Origin: CAIWHR01 sp963734575
GTDB taxonomy: Bacteria > Pseudomonadota > Gammaproteobacteria > Burkholderiales > Casimicrobiaceae
Reading direction: 5' to 3'
NCBI GenBank assembly: GCA_963734575.1
Contig: CAVTHT010000004.1
Span: 434,001-498,000 of the forward strand
DNA length: 64,000 bases
The notes under the pieces are model-generated. The model did not search any database. It was not told the DNA's origin and saw only the letters and a program-made list of their open reading frames with translations. Made by a program: the position numbers and the translations under genes. Of this stretch, positions 18,815 to 28,522 are shown in pieces (the stretch's first letter is position 1; each line of letters begins with the position of its first letter).

Positions 18815-18908
18815 GGAGACGTGGCCGAGAGGTCGAAGGCACTCCCCTGCTAAGGGAGCATACGGGCCAAAACCTGTATCCAGGGTTCGAATCCCTGCGT
18901 CTCCGCCA
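18815..18908 (+). tRNA. tRNA-Ser(GCT)
   Basis: Acceptor GGAGACG pairs with CGTCTCC; the anticodon stem CTCCC/GGGAG holds the loop CTGCTAA, so the anticodon is GCT (AGC/AGU codons). A long variable arm (TACGGGCCAAAACCTGTA) marks a class II tRNA. The T-arm is GGGTTCGAATCCC. CCA is encoded. It follows lysC, as in many Burkholderiales. Confidence 0.96.
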
Positions 18909-19111
18909 TCAACAGCTGGTTCGCAACGGATCAGCGCCCTTCCGGGTCGATGCCCGGACTCTCGGTTCAGTCGGTACGTGCGAACCAATGTGTGCTGCCT
19001 ACGCCGCTTCACTCGTCCGCTTCTATCGTTCGCCGGCCCGATACCGATAAGGGGACAATGCGCGCGGGTACGTTGCTTCGGGTCGCGGGCGGGTAACGCG
19101 CCTCACTGGAA

Positions 19112-19663
19112 ATGCAAAGCGAACAGCGGAGTGAGGTCGCCAGAATGGATCACCGCCAGCATCATTCATCCCCTCTCGACCACGGATCCCCGAACATTCG
19201 CGTCGCTTCGCAATCCTCCGCGCCGACATCACTGAACGCGACTGCATTCCGCGCGACCGTCCACTGCCTGACGGGTTGCGGCATCGGCGAAGTGCTCGGA
19301 ATGGTGATCGGCACCGCGTTCGGGTTGGGAAACACGGCGACGATCGTCATCGCGACGGCGCTGGCGTTCATGTTCGGCTATGGCCTCACCGTGTGGCCGC
19401 TGATCCGGAGCGGGCTTCCGGCGCGCGTGGCTGCACGCATCGCGCTCGCCGCCGACACCGCATCCATCGTGGTCATGGAGGTCGTGGACAACCTCATCAT
19501 GCTGATCATCCCCGGTGCGATGGACGCCGCGCTGGACGACGTCATCTTCTGGGTTAGCCTTGCCTTGTCACTGTTGATTGCCGCTGTGGCCGCCTTTCCC
19601 GTGAACCGATGGTTGATCCAGCGTGGGAAGGGTCATGCCGCCGTCCATGCGCATCACGGATGA
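19112..19663 (+). CDS. DUF4396-type integral membrane protein
   Basis: Small membrane protein of 183 residues. A soluble His-rich head (HRQHHS near 15) is followed by a family-like segment ATVHCLTGCGIGEVLGMVIG (about 50-69). Four hydrophobic segments follow (about 55-75, 78-98, 108-150 as two, 150-170), and the tail is His-rich (HAAVHAHHG). Cys residues and His clusters are suggestive of metal contact, but no function is known for the family. ATG 19145 is an alternative start. Confidence 0.7.
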   Translation: MQSEQRSEVARMDHRQHHSSPLDHGSPNIRVASQSSAPTSLNATAFRATVHCLTGCGIGEVLGMVIGTAFGLGNTATIVIATALAFMFGYGLTVWPLIRSGLPARVAARIALAADTASIVVMEVVDNLIMLIIPGAMDAALDDVIFWVSLALSLLIAAVAAFPVNRWLIQRGKGHAAVHAHHG

Positions 19664-19686
19664 GGTGGCTGCGACGCCTGGGCCGC

Positions 19687-20604
19687 CTACGGTCGCACGA
19701 GACGGGCGCGGACAAGCGCAAAGTGCAGCGCTCCCGAAGCGAGCGCACCAAACGTCTCGGCGGACGAGAGGTTGTCGGCGTTCGCTGACCTGGAGCGGAA
19801 CTGTGCTCGAAGTTCCCACCACGCATGCCGGAGTATCGCCGCGTCCGCCTTCAGGATGTACTTGCAGAAGAACGCACCGCGGCCTTTGACATAGCTTCTG
19901 TTCAGGCGCCGCAGGTCTTCGACGGTTCGCCGTCCATGGTTGTGGAAGACCCGCGGGTTGGGTGAATACAGCACACCGAACCCTTGGCGCAGGCCACGGT
20001 AAACGAACTCGATGTCATCGGCGACCACGCCCTTGGTGCCGCCGAAGGCGGGGTCGAAGCCACCGATCCGCTCGGCCAGCCCACGGCGGACTGCGAGATT
20101 GCAGCCGATGATCAGTCCATAGATCTGGCTGGCATTCGTGTACCGGACGCGCTCGTCGATCGGTCGGATCGAAACCGGCTTGTCGGCCGCGGTGAACAGG
20201 TCAACGCGACCGCCAAAGATGCATATCTCCGGATGGCTGACAAATTCGCTCCAGAGCGCATCGATCCAGTGCTCGTCGACGATGCAATCATCGTCCGTGA
20301 ACGCCGTCACGCGGCCTTTCGATTCCGCCAGCCCTCGATTGCGGGCAAACGAGAGACCCTGCGCCGATTCGAAGACATAACGGATCGCGATCGGGGAACG
20401 TTTCGCGAACGCATCGACGACGGCTTTCGTATCGTCGTTCGAGTTGTTATCGACAATGACGATTTCCACGGATGCCTGCGTTTGTGCTGCAGCGATTGCG
20501 AGCGGCTCCAGTGCCTGCCGTAGCTGCGCGGCGCGGTTGTAAGTGCAGATGACGACGCTGACGTCGAGCGACGGTTCCTGAGCGGTGGCAAGAATCGCGT
20601 TCAT
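19687..20604 (-). CDS. Family 2 glycosyltransferase
   Basis: GT-A fold enzyme transferring a sugar from a nucleotide donor, probably in surface-glycan assembly. 305 aa. N-terminal VVICTYNRAAQLRQALEPL, nucleotide-binding region VDNNSNDDT, the metal-binding FTDDDCIV (DxD type, about residue 107), and the acceptor region GGTKGVVADDIEFVYRGLR. No membrane helix is evident. It is transcribed opposite to the phosphatase/flippase/glycosyltransferase run that follows, with 214 bp between start codons where a shared control region would lie. Confidence 0.9.
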   Translation of the reverse strand: MNAILATAQEPSLDVSVVICTYNRAAQLRQALEPLAIAAAQTQASVEIVIVDNNSNDDTKAVVDAFAKRSPIAIRYVFESAQGLSFARNRGLAESKGRVTAFTDDDCIVDEHWIDALWSEFVSHPEICIFGGRVDLFTAADKPVSIRPIDERVRYTNASQIYGLIIGCNLAVRRGLAERIGGFDPAFGGTKGVVADDIEFVYRGLRQGFGVLYSPNPRVFHNHGRRTVEDLRRLNRSYVKGRGAFFCKYILKADAAILRHAWWELRAQFRSRSANADNLSSAETFGALASGALHFALVRARLVRP

Positions 20605-20818
20605 TGGTTATCGCAATGCGTCATCCTGCAATCGTCGTCCACAATGCACGCGGCGGCAAGGTGGATGTTGAATGTCAGTCCACCCTGCGTATATAGTAAT
20701 TACGGCGGGAGCGACCGACAGCAGTATTCAGGACGAGCGCGCGCCTGCTGCGAATCCGGATGCGGCGAATTCTTCGCTGGCAAAGCAACCTCAGGTGCGA
20801 GTGCTGATCGGGGAGCTC

Positions 20819-22414
20819 ATGAAAGCACGACCGAAGCTGCTGTTCCTTGGGATCTGCGCTGGCGCACACCAACACCTGGAGGAATGGTGCCGCACCGGCG
20901 TCCTTCCTGCGCTGCGGGCTCTTCAGGCGAAGGGGCTGACCGGAAAGACGCGGAGTGTGCCGGCGCTGTTCGTTCAGTGCACGTGGCCGTCGTTCTACAC
21001 CGGCACCGGTCCCGCCCGGCAAGGGATCCACTCATGGCAGCAACTCAGGTCCGGGACCTACGAGTTCTACCGGGCGTACACGCCGGACCTGGTGCGCACG
21101 ACACCGTTCTGGGATCACCTGAGCGCGGCGGGCAAGCGAGTGGCCATACTCGACATCCCACACTCGGGACCGTCGCAGCGGATCAATGGCATTCAAATGG
21201 TCGAGTGGGGGGCACATGATGCCAATCACGGCTTCAAGACCTCACCCGCTTCGCTTGCGGAGGAGGTCATCGCGCGCTTCGGCCAGCACCCGCAGCGCGG
21301 TCTCTGCGATGCCGACCGAACGGCGGAGCAGCTGGGCGAATTCCGCGATGCACTGTTGCGCGGGATCGCCGGGAAGGTCGCCCTCACCAAGCACTTCCTG
21401 GCTCAGGAAGACTGGGATTTCTTCGCGCAGGTATTCACCGAGTCCCATTGCATCGGCCATCAGGCCTGGCATTTGCACGATCCCGGTCACCCCCGATACG
21501 ACGAGCGGGACCGGGCGCTCGTGGGCGATCCCGTGCGTGACATCTCCGTGCGAATCGATCAGGCCATCGGCGAAATACTCGCCGATGTCGACGAGAACAC
21601 CACGGTCATCGTGATGGCGAGTCATGGCATGACTGCGAAGTACACCGCGCAGTTCATGCTTGCGGATATCCTGGTGAAGCTCGGTGTTGCTCGACGCGCA
21701 TCCGACAGTCGGACCGGCGCATTGCCGCTGTCGACGCGACAGTTCCTCGATCCGCTGCTTACGTGGGGCTGGCAGCACACACCGCAGCCGGCACGGCAGT
21801 GGCTCGAGCCACTGCGAGGTCGCGCGCGCGACATGGTCCAGGTTCCCTCGCGTGACGCACCCACGCCACTCGATGCTGCCGCCGGAAAGTGCTTCATCGT
21901 GAACAACAACCACACGCATGGCGGGATCCGGGTGAACCTGGTGGGCCGCGAGCCGGAGGGCACGATCCATCCCGGTGCGGAGTACGAGGCCTTTGTCGAT
22001 CAGCTCAGCCGTGACCTCCTCGACATCGTCAATGCCGAGACGGGCAGGCGCATCGTCAATCGCGTCATCCGCACCGCCGAACTGTATGCCGGCGAGGGAA
22101 CGGAGCACTTTCCCGATCTGCTCGTGGAATGGACTGGCGCCGAACCGGTGCGCTCGATTCGATCCGAGAAGATTGGCCGATTGGACAAGCAGTACACGTA
22201 TTGCAGAACCGGCGAGCACACGCCGGCAGGCCTCTTCATTGCCGCGGGCCCTGGCATCGCGCATGGCAGGCTCGAGCGGCAGGTTTCGATCCTCGACTTC
22301 GCGCCGACCTTTTGCGAGGCGCTCGGCGTCGCGTACGACGGCTTCGAAGGCGCGCCGATCCCGGAGATCACCGATCCCGTGCGGGAGCGGTTGGGAGCCG
22401 AGATGACGGATTGA
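20819..22414 (+). CDS. Alkaline phosphatase-superfamily protein with altered metal-site residues
   Basis: Related to bacterial type I phosphodiesterase/nucleotide pyrophosphatase proteins found in glycan loci. 531 aa from the ATG at 20819 (GGGGAG 5 bp upstream); an earlier ATG at 20672 adds an unconserved head. The fold signatures are clear: LPALRALQAKG, CTWPSFYTGTGPARQGIHSW with the nucleophile Thr, VAILDIPHSG, HQAWHLHDPGHPRYD, TTVIVMASHGM, NLVGREPEGTI, and GEHTPAGLFIAAGPGI. However, the usual Asp ligands are changed: GLDG is GICAG, DxxxH is HCIGH, and SDHG is ASHG. The His ligands and Thr remain, so activity may differ from the family norm. Confidence 0.8.
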   Translation: MKARPKLLFLGICAGAHQHLEEWCRTGVLPALRALQAKGLTGKTRSVPALFVQCTWPSFYTGTGPARQGIHSWQQLRSGTYEFYRAYTPDLVRTTPFWDHLSAAGKRVAILDIPHSGPSQRINGIQMVEWGAHDANHGFKTSPASLAEEVIARFGQHPQRGLCDADRTAEQLGEFRDALLRGIAGKVALTKHFLAQEDWDFFAQVFTESHCIGHQAWHLHDPGHPRYDERDRALVGDPVRDISVRIDQAIGEILADVDENTTVIVMASHGMTAKYTAQFMLADILVKLGVARRASDSRTGALPLSTRQFLDPLLTWGWQHTPQPARQWLEPLRGRARDMVQVPSRDAPTPLDAAAGKCFIVNNNHTHGGIRVNLVGREPEGTIHPGAEYEAFVDQLSRDLLDIVNAETGRRIVNRVIRTAELYAGEGTEHFPDLLVEWTGAEPVRSIRSEKIGRLDKQYTYCRTGEHTPAGLFIAAGPGIAHGRLERQVSILDFAPTFCEALGVAYDGFEGAPIPEITDPVRERLGAEMTD

Positions 22415-22531
22415 CGAAGCCGTCGCGACGTTCATTGGCCTACCAGATTTCGCCAGCGCTGCCGCGCTGCGCAACACGATGACCCATGGCCGACTGAACT
22501 GGGGCGCAGTGTCGCGACCGGCGCAGTCTGG

Positions 22532-23983
22532 ATGGTGGGCCTGCGGTGGGCGCACCGACTGGTTGGCATCGTCAGCGTCGCCTTCCTCGCGCGCTTGCTG
22601 GCACCCGAGGATTTCGGACTGGTCGCGCTCGCCACGGCGACGATCGCGTTTCTGGATCTGTTCGGGCAGACGCAGGTGGACGTCGCCCTGATCCGTAACC
22701 ACGACGTTAGCCGGGAACTCTACGATAGCGCCTGGACCATGGACATCCTGCGTGCGGCTGCAGTCGCCGTGGTCATCGCAGCGATTGCACTGCCGGCCGC
22801 GGCATGGTTTTCGGAGCCGCGCCTGGAACGCGTGCTTTACGCCGTCGCCGTGATCCAGCTCGTCGTGTCGTTCCAGAACATCGGCACGGTGCAGTTTCGC
22901 AAGCACCTGCACTTCCAGCGTGATTTCCTGTTCGAGTTCTCGAGCCGCATCGCTGGAACCGTCCTGACGATCGCGGCCGCTTATGTCCTGCGCGACTACT
23001 GGGCGCTCGTGGTCGGCATCGCACTGCAGGGCTGCAGCCGCCTTGCCATGAGCTATGCCCTCAGCGACTACCGGCCCAGGCTCTGCGTTGCGCGGCTCCG
23101 GGAGATCTTCGGCTTTTCGAAGTGGATGATTGTGCAGAACCTGACGTACGGATTGCGGGAACAGGCACCCGTGTTTGCCGTATCGCGTCTGCTCAACGTG
23201 GAAGCGCTCGGCCTGTTCAACGTGGCGAAGGAGGTTTCAGCGTTCGTCACGACCGAGCTCCGCGCGCCTGTCCGTCGAGCCCTGTATCCGGGGTTCGCGC
23301 GGATGTCGCTGGAGAACGGCGCGCTGAAGGCGGGTGCGATCGACGCCTTCGCGATCCTTCTGTTCCTGTCGTTGCCGATATCCACCGGACTCTACGTCGT
23401 CGCTGACCTGATCATTCCCGTCCTGCTGGGTCCGAGGTGGTTACCCGCCGTCCCTCTGCTGCAGATTCTTGCGATTGTCGGGATCATCCAGTCATTCGGA
23501 ATCAATACACACCTCGTGCTCAATCGACTTGGACGGCCAAAGGTGAACGCCCTTGCCGGCGCGGTTTTTCTGACCTTCTTCGCGCCCGCGCTCTTCTGGG
23601 CGACTGCGACTCACGGGACCCAGGGAGCGGCGTGGGCGATCGTCGCCGGAAGTGCGTTGTTGACCCTGACCGAATACGTGATCATGAATCGTGTGCTGGG
23701 AATACGAGCGGGCGAGTTGGTCGTGCACGCATGGCGGCCGGTCATCAGTGCGGCCTGCATGGTGATCATGCTGGACTTTGCACGAAGCAGCGTCGCCGGC
23801 CCGCTCGATGGACGCATTGCACCGGTGGTCCTCCTGGCTGGAATGGTCGCCCTCGGCGCCGTGGTTTACGGTGCAACAGCATGGATCGCTTGGCGTCTTA
23901 GCGGTGCCGGACCGGGCGCGGAACGACACGTGCTGAGCACTCTGGGCCGGATCGTGCCGGCGCGGTGGTTGCTTGGCGCGTAG
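22532..23983 (+). CDS. Lipopolysaccharide/oligosaccharide flippase, MOP superfamily
   Basis: Polytopic protein that flips lipid-linked glycans across the inner membrane (Wzx/WzxC-like). 483 aa from the ATG at 22532, with about 12 hydrophobic segments. The signature LLAPEDFGLVALATATIAF near the N-terminus and RLGRPKVNALAGAVFLTFF near the middle are typical. The annotated start lies inside helix 1. Removing one T at about 22495 would join an upstream ATG (22486) and read MADELGRSVATGAVW into this frame, giving the complete N-terminus. The 3' end overlaps the next glycosyltransferase. Confidence 0.87.
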   Translation: MVGLRWAHRLVGIVSVAFLARLLAPEDFGLVALATATIAFLDLFGQTQVDVALIRNHDVSRELYDSAWTMDILRAAAVAVVIAAIALPAAAWFSEPRLERVLYAVAVIQLVVSFQNIGTVQFRKHLHFQRDFLFEFSSRIAGTVLTIAAAYVLRDYWALVVGIALQGCSRLAMSYALSDYRPRLCVARLREIFGFSKWMIVQNLTYGLREQAPVFAVSRLLNVEALGLFNVAKEVSAFVTTELRAPVRRALYPGFARMSLENGALKAGAIDAFAILLFLSLPISTGLYVVADLIIPVLLGPRWLPAVPLLQILAIVGIIQSFGINTHLVLNRLGRPKVNALAGAVFLTFFAPALFWATATHGTQGAAWAIVAGSALLTLTEYVIMNRVLGIRAGELVVHAWRPVISAACMVIMLDFARSSVAGPLDGRIAPVVLLAGMVALGAVVYGATAWIAWRLSGAGPGAERHVLSTLGRIVPARWLLGA

Positions 23984-25286
23984 GCCCACCGCTGCGATCG
24001 AGCGCGCTTTCGCGAGTCCGGCGGGGGAGGAGGCGGCTGCTCGCGACGCCTCTCGCGCAGACGCCGCGGTGATTGCATTCGGACTGGACGACTGGAGCGG
24101 CCCTCCGCAAACACGCCATCACATCCTGGCGGGACTCGCCAATCTCGGTTGGCCAATCACTTTCACGAATGGTCCGCACTTCGTTTGGGGAGTGCGCCAG
24201 CCGAAGTGGCAGCACGCCGCCTGGCGAAGTCGAACCGGACAAGCCGACGGCGTGCACCTGAACTGGCCTGGTCGATTGCTGCTGCGCTGGCCGCGGGCTT
24301 CGCGTTGGGATCGCCACGTTCAGCGACGGTACGTTCGTTTTCTGACGTCGGAGGCGCGCTGGGATGCTGCGCGCCACCGGATCGCCTATGTTTTCCATCC
24401 GGTCTTCGTTCCCTACCTCGCCGCGCTGGGCGACTGTCACGTCGTCTATCACGCCGATGACAGCTTTTCGCGCATGCCGGGGTGGACCGAAGAGCTTGCG
24501 CTGGCGGAGCAAGCGCTGACGAGGCGTGCGGACTTGATCGTCGCATCGTCACCCGGCGTGCGGCGGAATCTTCCGGGCACGGGGCCGAGTCGGGCGCACG
24601 TTCTTCAGAATGGAGCTGACACGGCGCTGTTTGCAGCCGGTCTGATGGGTGACGCGCCCGCCGACCTTGCCTCGATTCCCCGACCGCGCATCGGCTATTG
24701 TGGAGCGATCAATCCGAAACTCGATCTTGCACTCGTCGATCGCCTGGCCGGGCTGCGGCAGGAGTGGCATTGGGTTTTCGTCGGCAAGTGCATCGAACAC
24801 CAAATCATGACGGATGCGGCATCGCGACCCGCCTGGGAGCGTCTGTGCAGTCGATCGAACGTGCATTTCCTCGGTCCGCGGCCGTACCACGCCATACCCC
24901 GTTATCAGGCCCACATGGACGTGAATACGCTGTGCTACCGAACCGACGGAGACGGTTGGTGGACCAGCCTCTCACCGCTGAAGCTGCACGAGTACCTCGC
25001 GGTTGGTCGGCCGGTGGTCGCCGCATCGCTCGAGGTCCTGGAGCGACTGCGCCACGTCGTGGCAGTGGCGGAACGGGAGGACGAGTGGTTGGCCGCGCTG
25101 GGTCACGCCATTCATGAAGGCGGTGTCGGAACTCCGGAGGAACGCCGGCAGGTGGCGTTCGGGAACGACTGGAAGGCGATCGTCGACCAGCTCGATTCGT
25201 GGCTGCTTGCAAGCCTTGGTCAATCATTCTCCGCAACCACGGCAGTGTGCCCCGACATTCCCGTTCCACAGCCGGCGACGCCATGA
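23973..25286 (+). CDS. Glycosyltransferase (GT-B fold, GT4-like)
   Basis: Probable sugar transferase of the glycan locus. 437 aa. The N-terminal half contains WSGPPQTRHHILAGLANLG and YHADDSFSRMPG; the C-terminal half has IGYCGAINPKLDLALVDRLA, WVFVGKC, VHFLGPRPYHAIPRYQAHMD and HEYLAVGRPVVAASL, a GT-B donor-site pattern also seen in TuaH-like enzymes. The TTG start overlaps the flippase end by 11 bp; no better start is visible without losing the conserved region. Confidence 0.83.
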   Translation: MARRPTAAIERAFASPAGEEAAARDASRADAAVIAFGLDDWSGPPQTRHHILAGLANLGWPITFTNGPHFVWGVRQPKWQHAAWRSRTGQADGVHLNWPGRLLLRWPRASRWDRHVQRRYVRFLTSEARWDAARHRIAYVFHPVFVPYLAALGDCHVVYHADDSFSRMPGWTEELALAEQALTRRADLIVASSPGVRRNLPGTGPSRAHVLQNGADTALFAAGLMGDAPADLASIPRPRIGYCGAINPKLDLALVDRLAGLRQEWHWVFVGKCIEHQIMTDAASRPAWERLCSRSNVHFLGPRPYHAIPRYQAHMDVNTLCYRTDGDGWWTSLSPLKLHEYLAVGRPVVAASLEVLERLRHVVAVAEREDEWLAALGHAIHEGGVGTPEERRQVAFGNDWKAIVDQLDSWLLASLGQSFSATTAVCPDIPVPQPATP

Positions 25287-25439
25287 CCGTTCGGCGGCCG
25301 CGCGTCCGTTGGCGTCGCACTAGCCCCACGTGGCCGTGCAGCGACTTGCGTTTCGGGCAAAAGAATTACACGAATGTCGCGTTAGCATGTGCGGGCGACG
25401 CGTCGCCGGTCGGCGGGCGGAGCGGCCGAAAAGGACGCC

Positions 25440-26360
<921 letters not shown>

Positions 26361-26399
26361 CTGCGCAGGCGCGTCGTGGGCGATGCGTGATCGTCCGTG

Positions 26400-26981
26400 T
26401 CAGCGGCCGTTGCGCTCCCCAGCCAGCCAGCGCGGCAGCATCGAGACCAGCACGCCGTCGCGCATCAGGAAATGGTGATACAGCGCGGCAACAGCGTGCA
26501 ATCCGGCGAGCCACATGACGGCGTCACCGAGCCAGGTGTGGAGTTCCGCAATGGTCGCGCCGAGATCGTGCGAAAGACCAAGACGCGGCGCGATTTCGAC
26601 GCCGGCAAGGAGTGTCAGGGGATGACCTTCGAGCCATGCGCCGGTGATGGCCGTGATCGGCAGCAGCAACAGCAGTACATAGAGCGCCCCTTGCACCGCC
26701 TTGGCGCCCGCGCCCATCCAGCGCGGCGCGGCGGGCGGCTCCGGCCGCGTATCGAGCAGCGCCCAGATGACGCGCAGGATTGCCAGGGTGAACACCGTCA
26801 GGCCGAGCGTCTCGTGGAGTTGGCGATCGAAGTCGCGCGCAGCGGAATACACGCGCTCCTCGGAGCCACCCGGGCCGTAGATGAATGCGACGAGCACCAG
26901 GAACGCGGTCAGCCAGTGCAGCGACTGCGCGACGCGGCCGTAGCGCAACGGCGCCGTGGGGTAGACGGTCGGTGAGGTCAT
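26400..26981 (-). CDS. Cytochrome b561
   Basis: Four-helix inner-membrane di-heme b protein moving electrons between quinones and periplasmic acceptors. 193 aa. Candidate heme His residues lie in QSLHWLTAFL (helix 1), RQLHETLGL (helix 2), AELHTWLGD and AGLHAVAALYHHFLMRDGVL (helices 3-4), in the family spacing. The ATG at 26981 gives MTSPTVYPTAPLRYG; a longer frame upstream is unconserved. Divergent from the small unknown gene at 27111. Confidence 0.9.
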   Translation of the reverse strand: MTSPTVYPTAPLRYGRVAQSLHWLTAFLVLVAFIYGPGGSEERVYSAARDFDRQLHETLGLTVFTLAILRVIWALLDTRPEPPAAPRWMGAGAKAVQGALYVLLLLLPITAITGAWLEGHPLTLLAGVEIAPRLGLSHDLGATIAELHTWLGDAVMWLAGLHAVAALYHHFLMRDGVLVSMLPRWLAGERNGR

Positions 26982-27110
26982 TCGATGCGGTCCAGGGTGG
27001 GGTTTTCGACCGCCGCTGCGCCAGAGCTGGCCCAGCACGAGGCCAAGGCCGCGCGCGCCGACGCCGCGCACGAATCGTATACTGGCGACGGTCTTCTAGA
27101 CGGGGGAGGC

Positions 27111-27353
27111 ATGGAACGTGAAACGGCGGTCACTGCACTGTATTCGTCCATCGACATCCTTGCCGCGCTGAAGCTCATCCTGCAGCGCGGCCGGAGAGAG
27201 GCACTGGTCATCTCTCCGGAGGACGCCGAGCGCTTCTGCGCCGAGATCGATCGCTCGGCCGCCAACGTGCGGGCCGGCATCGCCGCACTCGAACAGCACA
27301 TCGCTCGCCACCCGCCGCGCACGGAGGGTCACGCGACCACCGCCGACACCTGA
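27111..27353 (+). CDS. Small protein of unknown function (paralog of the gene at 27376-27633)
   Basis: 80 residues, mostly helical in character, with no membrane segment. GGGGGAGG 2-10 bp before the ATG is a strong ribosome site, which supports a real gene. It shares the pattern LV-[IL]-S, then x7-C-x2-ID, with the convergent neighbour (Ser35, Cys43, Ile46, Asp47 here). I do not recognise the family. The two genes face each other, 22 bp apart. Confidence 0.6.
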   Translation: MERETAVTALYSSIDILAALKLILQRGRREALVISPEDAERFCAEIDRSAANVRAGIAALEQHIARHPPRTEGHATTADT

Positions 27354-27375
27354 CGCGCGGTGCCGCACTGCGGCG

Positions 27376-27633
27376 TCACATCTTCGCGATCTTGTCGAGC
27401 ATGTCTGCGGACAGCGGACCGGCGCCGTTCCGCTCCGAGATCTGCAGGATTTCCTTGAGCGATGCGACGGCGCCATCGATGGCGTCGCAGACCTCGGCCA
27501 CTCGGCCGGCGGAAAGCACCAGGCGTTCGGGCTTGCCTTCCCGGTGGCACGACAGATCGAGGCTGATGGTCGCAAGGGCGTCGAGCACCTTGCACGCTTC
27601 GATCGCGGTATCGCGGATTGCGGTGGATTCCAT
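27376..27633 (-). CDS. Small protein of unknown function (paralog of the gene at 27111-27353)
   Basis: 85 residues, soluble, helical. ERLVLS (36-41) and AEVCDAIDGAVASLKEIL (46-63) align with the neighbouring 80-aa protein; Ser41, Cys49, Ile52 and Asp53 are the shared residues. No domain recognised. It ends 22 bp from the end of the opposing gene, so transcripts converge. Confidence 0.6.
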   Translation of the reverse strand: MESTAIRDTAIEACKVLDALATISLDLSCHREGKPERLVLSAGRVAEVCDAIDGAVASLKEILQISERNGAGPLSADMLDKIAKM

Positions 27634-28522
27634 GGGGGCGGATCTCTTGTGGGGTGGGCGTGTACGGGACTCGCGACGCAGCCCGCTCGGGCTGCGCGGC
27701 GCGACAGCATTATCCTCATGTCATGGACCTTTGTCGAAGTAGCGGTGCCGGTCGCAGTCGGTGGGAGACGGGAGCGACAGGGCCGCGCCGAATCGTCGTC
27801 GCCACTTTGTGGGTTGCATCAAGTGCCGTCGCGCGCATTACCCCGCCTTGGATCCCGCGTCTCGTCGCGAGATGCGTTGTCCAGTTGATGTGCGTGTCCA
27901 TGACAGCTGCAGCAGCATCCATCGTGTGGAGGATTCCGGTCACCCGAGTCCGACGCCTTCGTAGGGAAAATCCTACACTGCTCGCAAAACCACGCAGCGC
28001 GCGGCTTCCAGAGGGCATGCCGATTTAGTCCACAGCCAATTTTCCACAATTTCTGTGGATGAGGATGTGGATAAGCGCCTCAAGACCCTCCCTAAGTGCC
28101 TCAGGCGCTTGGACTTACGTTATCCAGCCTCATACCGAGTCAATGCATTTCCTTTTCGGATCAGCACCTTGGATGAGCGGCAAAGGCTTCGCAGCGAGGT
28201 CGCACGAAGGGGGTTTACAGCCGATGCTTCGATGTGATTCGCACGATCACGTTCAGGACAGTGGCAAGAGACCTAAGCGCCAACCGCGGCAATCTCTGTG
28301 CGCCGAATGAATTTGTCGGACTTCGCGCGATGCGAGCGAGTCTCCGGCATGACACCCGAGCCAACGCGACCACCCCGGCGATGAAACGGTGCAGCTGCAG
28401 ACTACGAGCGCGCCGACCACGCCGTGTGCATCCGCCGCGTTCCAAGGGATAATTCAAAGCTCGGGCGCGGCGCCGTTGCCACGCTGCGCTTCGACCGCCT
28501 CGAGCCAGTGCAAGGAACGTCG
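27634..28522 (+). other. 890-bp gene-poor interval
   Basis: No open frame here has a convincing ribosome site or family resemblance. Its G+C is visibly lower than the neighbours around 27950-28320. It contains the DnaA-box-like cluster at 28040-28074. A weak reverse-strand reading around 27800-27930 (VMDTHINWTTHL) faintly resembles the start of a chemoreceptor zinc-binding domain but has no supporting motif. Confidence 0.5.
28040..28074 (+). other. Cluster of three DnaA-box-like sequences
   Basis: Within 35 bp there is TTTTCCACA (28040-28048, one mismatch to TTATCCACA), TGTGGATGA (28054-28062, one mismatch on the other strand) and TGTGGATAA (28066-28074, perfect on the other strand). The first two form an inverted pair around ATTTC. 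A weaker TTATCCAGC lies at 28120. Such clustering can mark DnaA-regulated promoters, DnaA-titration sites or an origin; no dnaA, dnaN or parAB gene is in the window. Confidence 0.5.

Noticed and set aside
27716..28018. Reverse frame with VMDTHINWTTHL resembling a CZB domain
   Set aside because: The Cys-containing and second His motifs of that domain are absent and there is no convincing start site.
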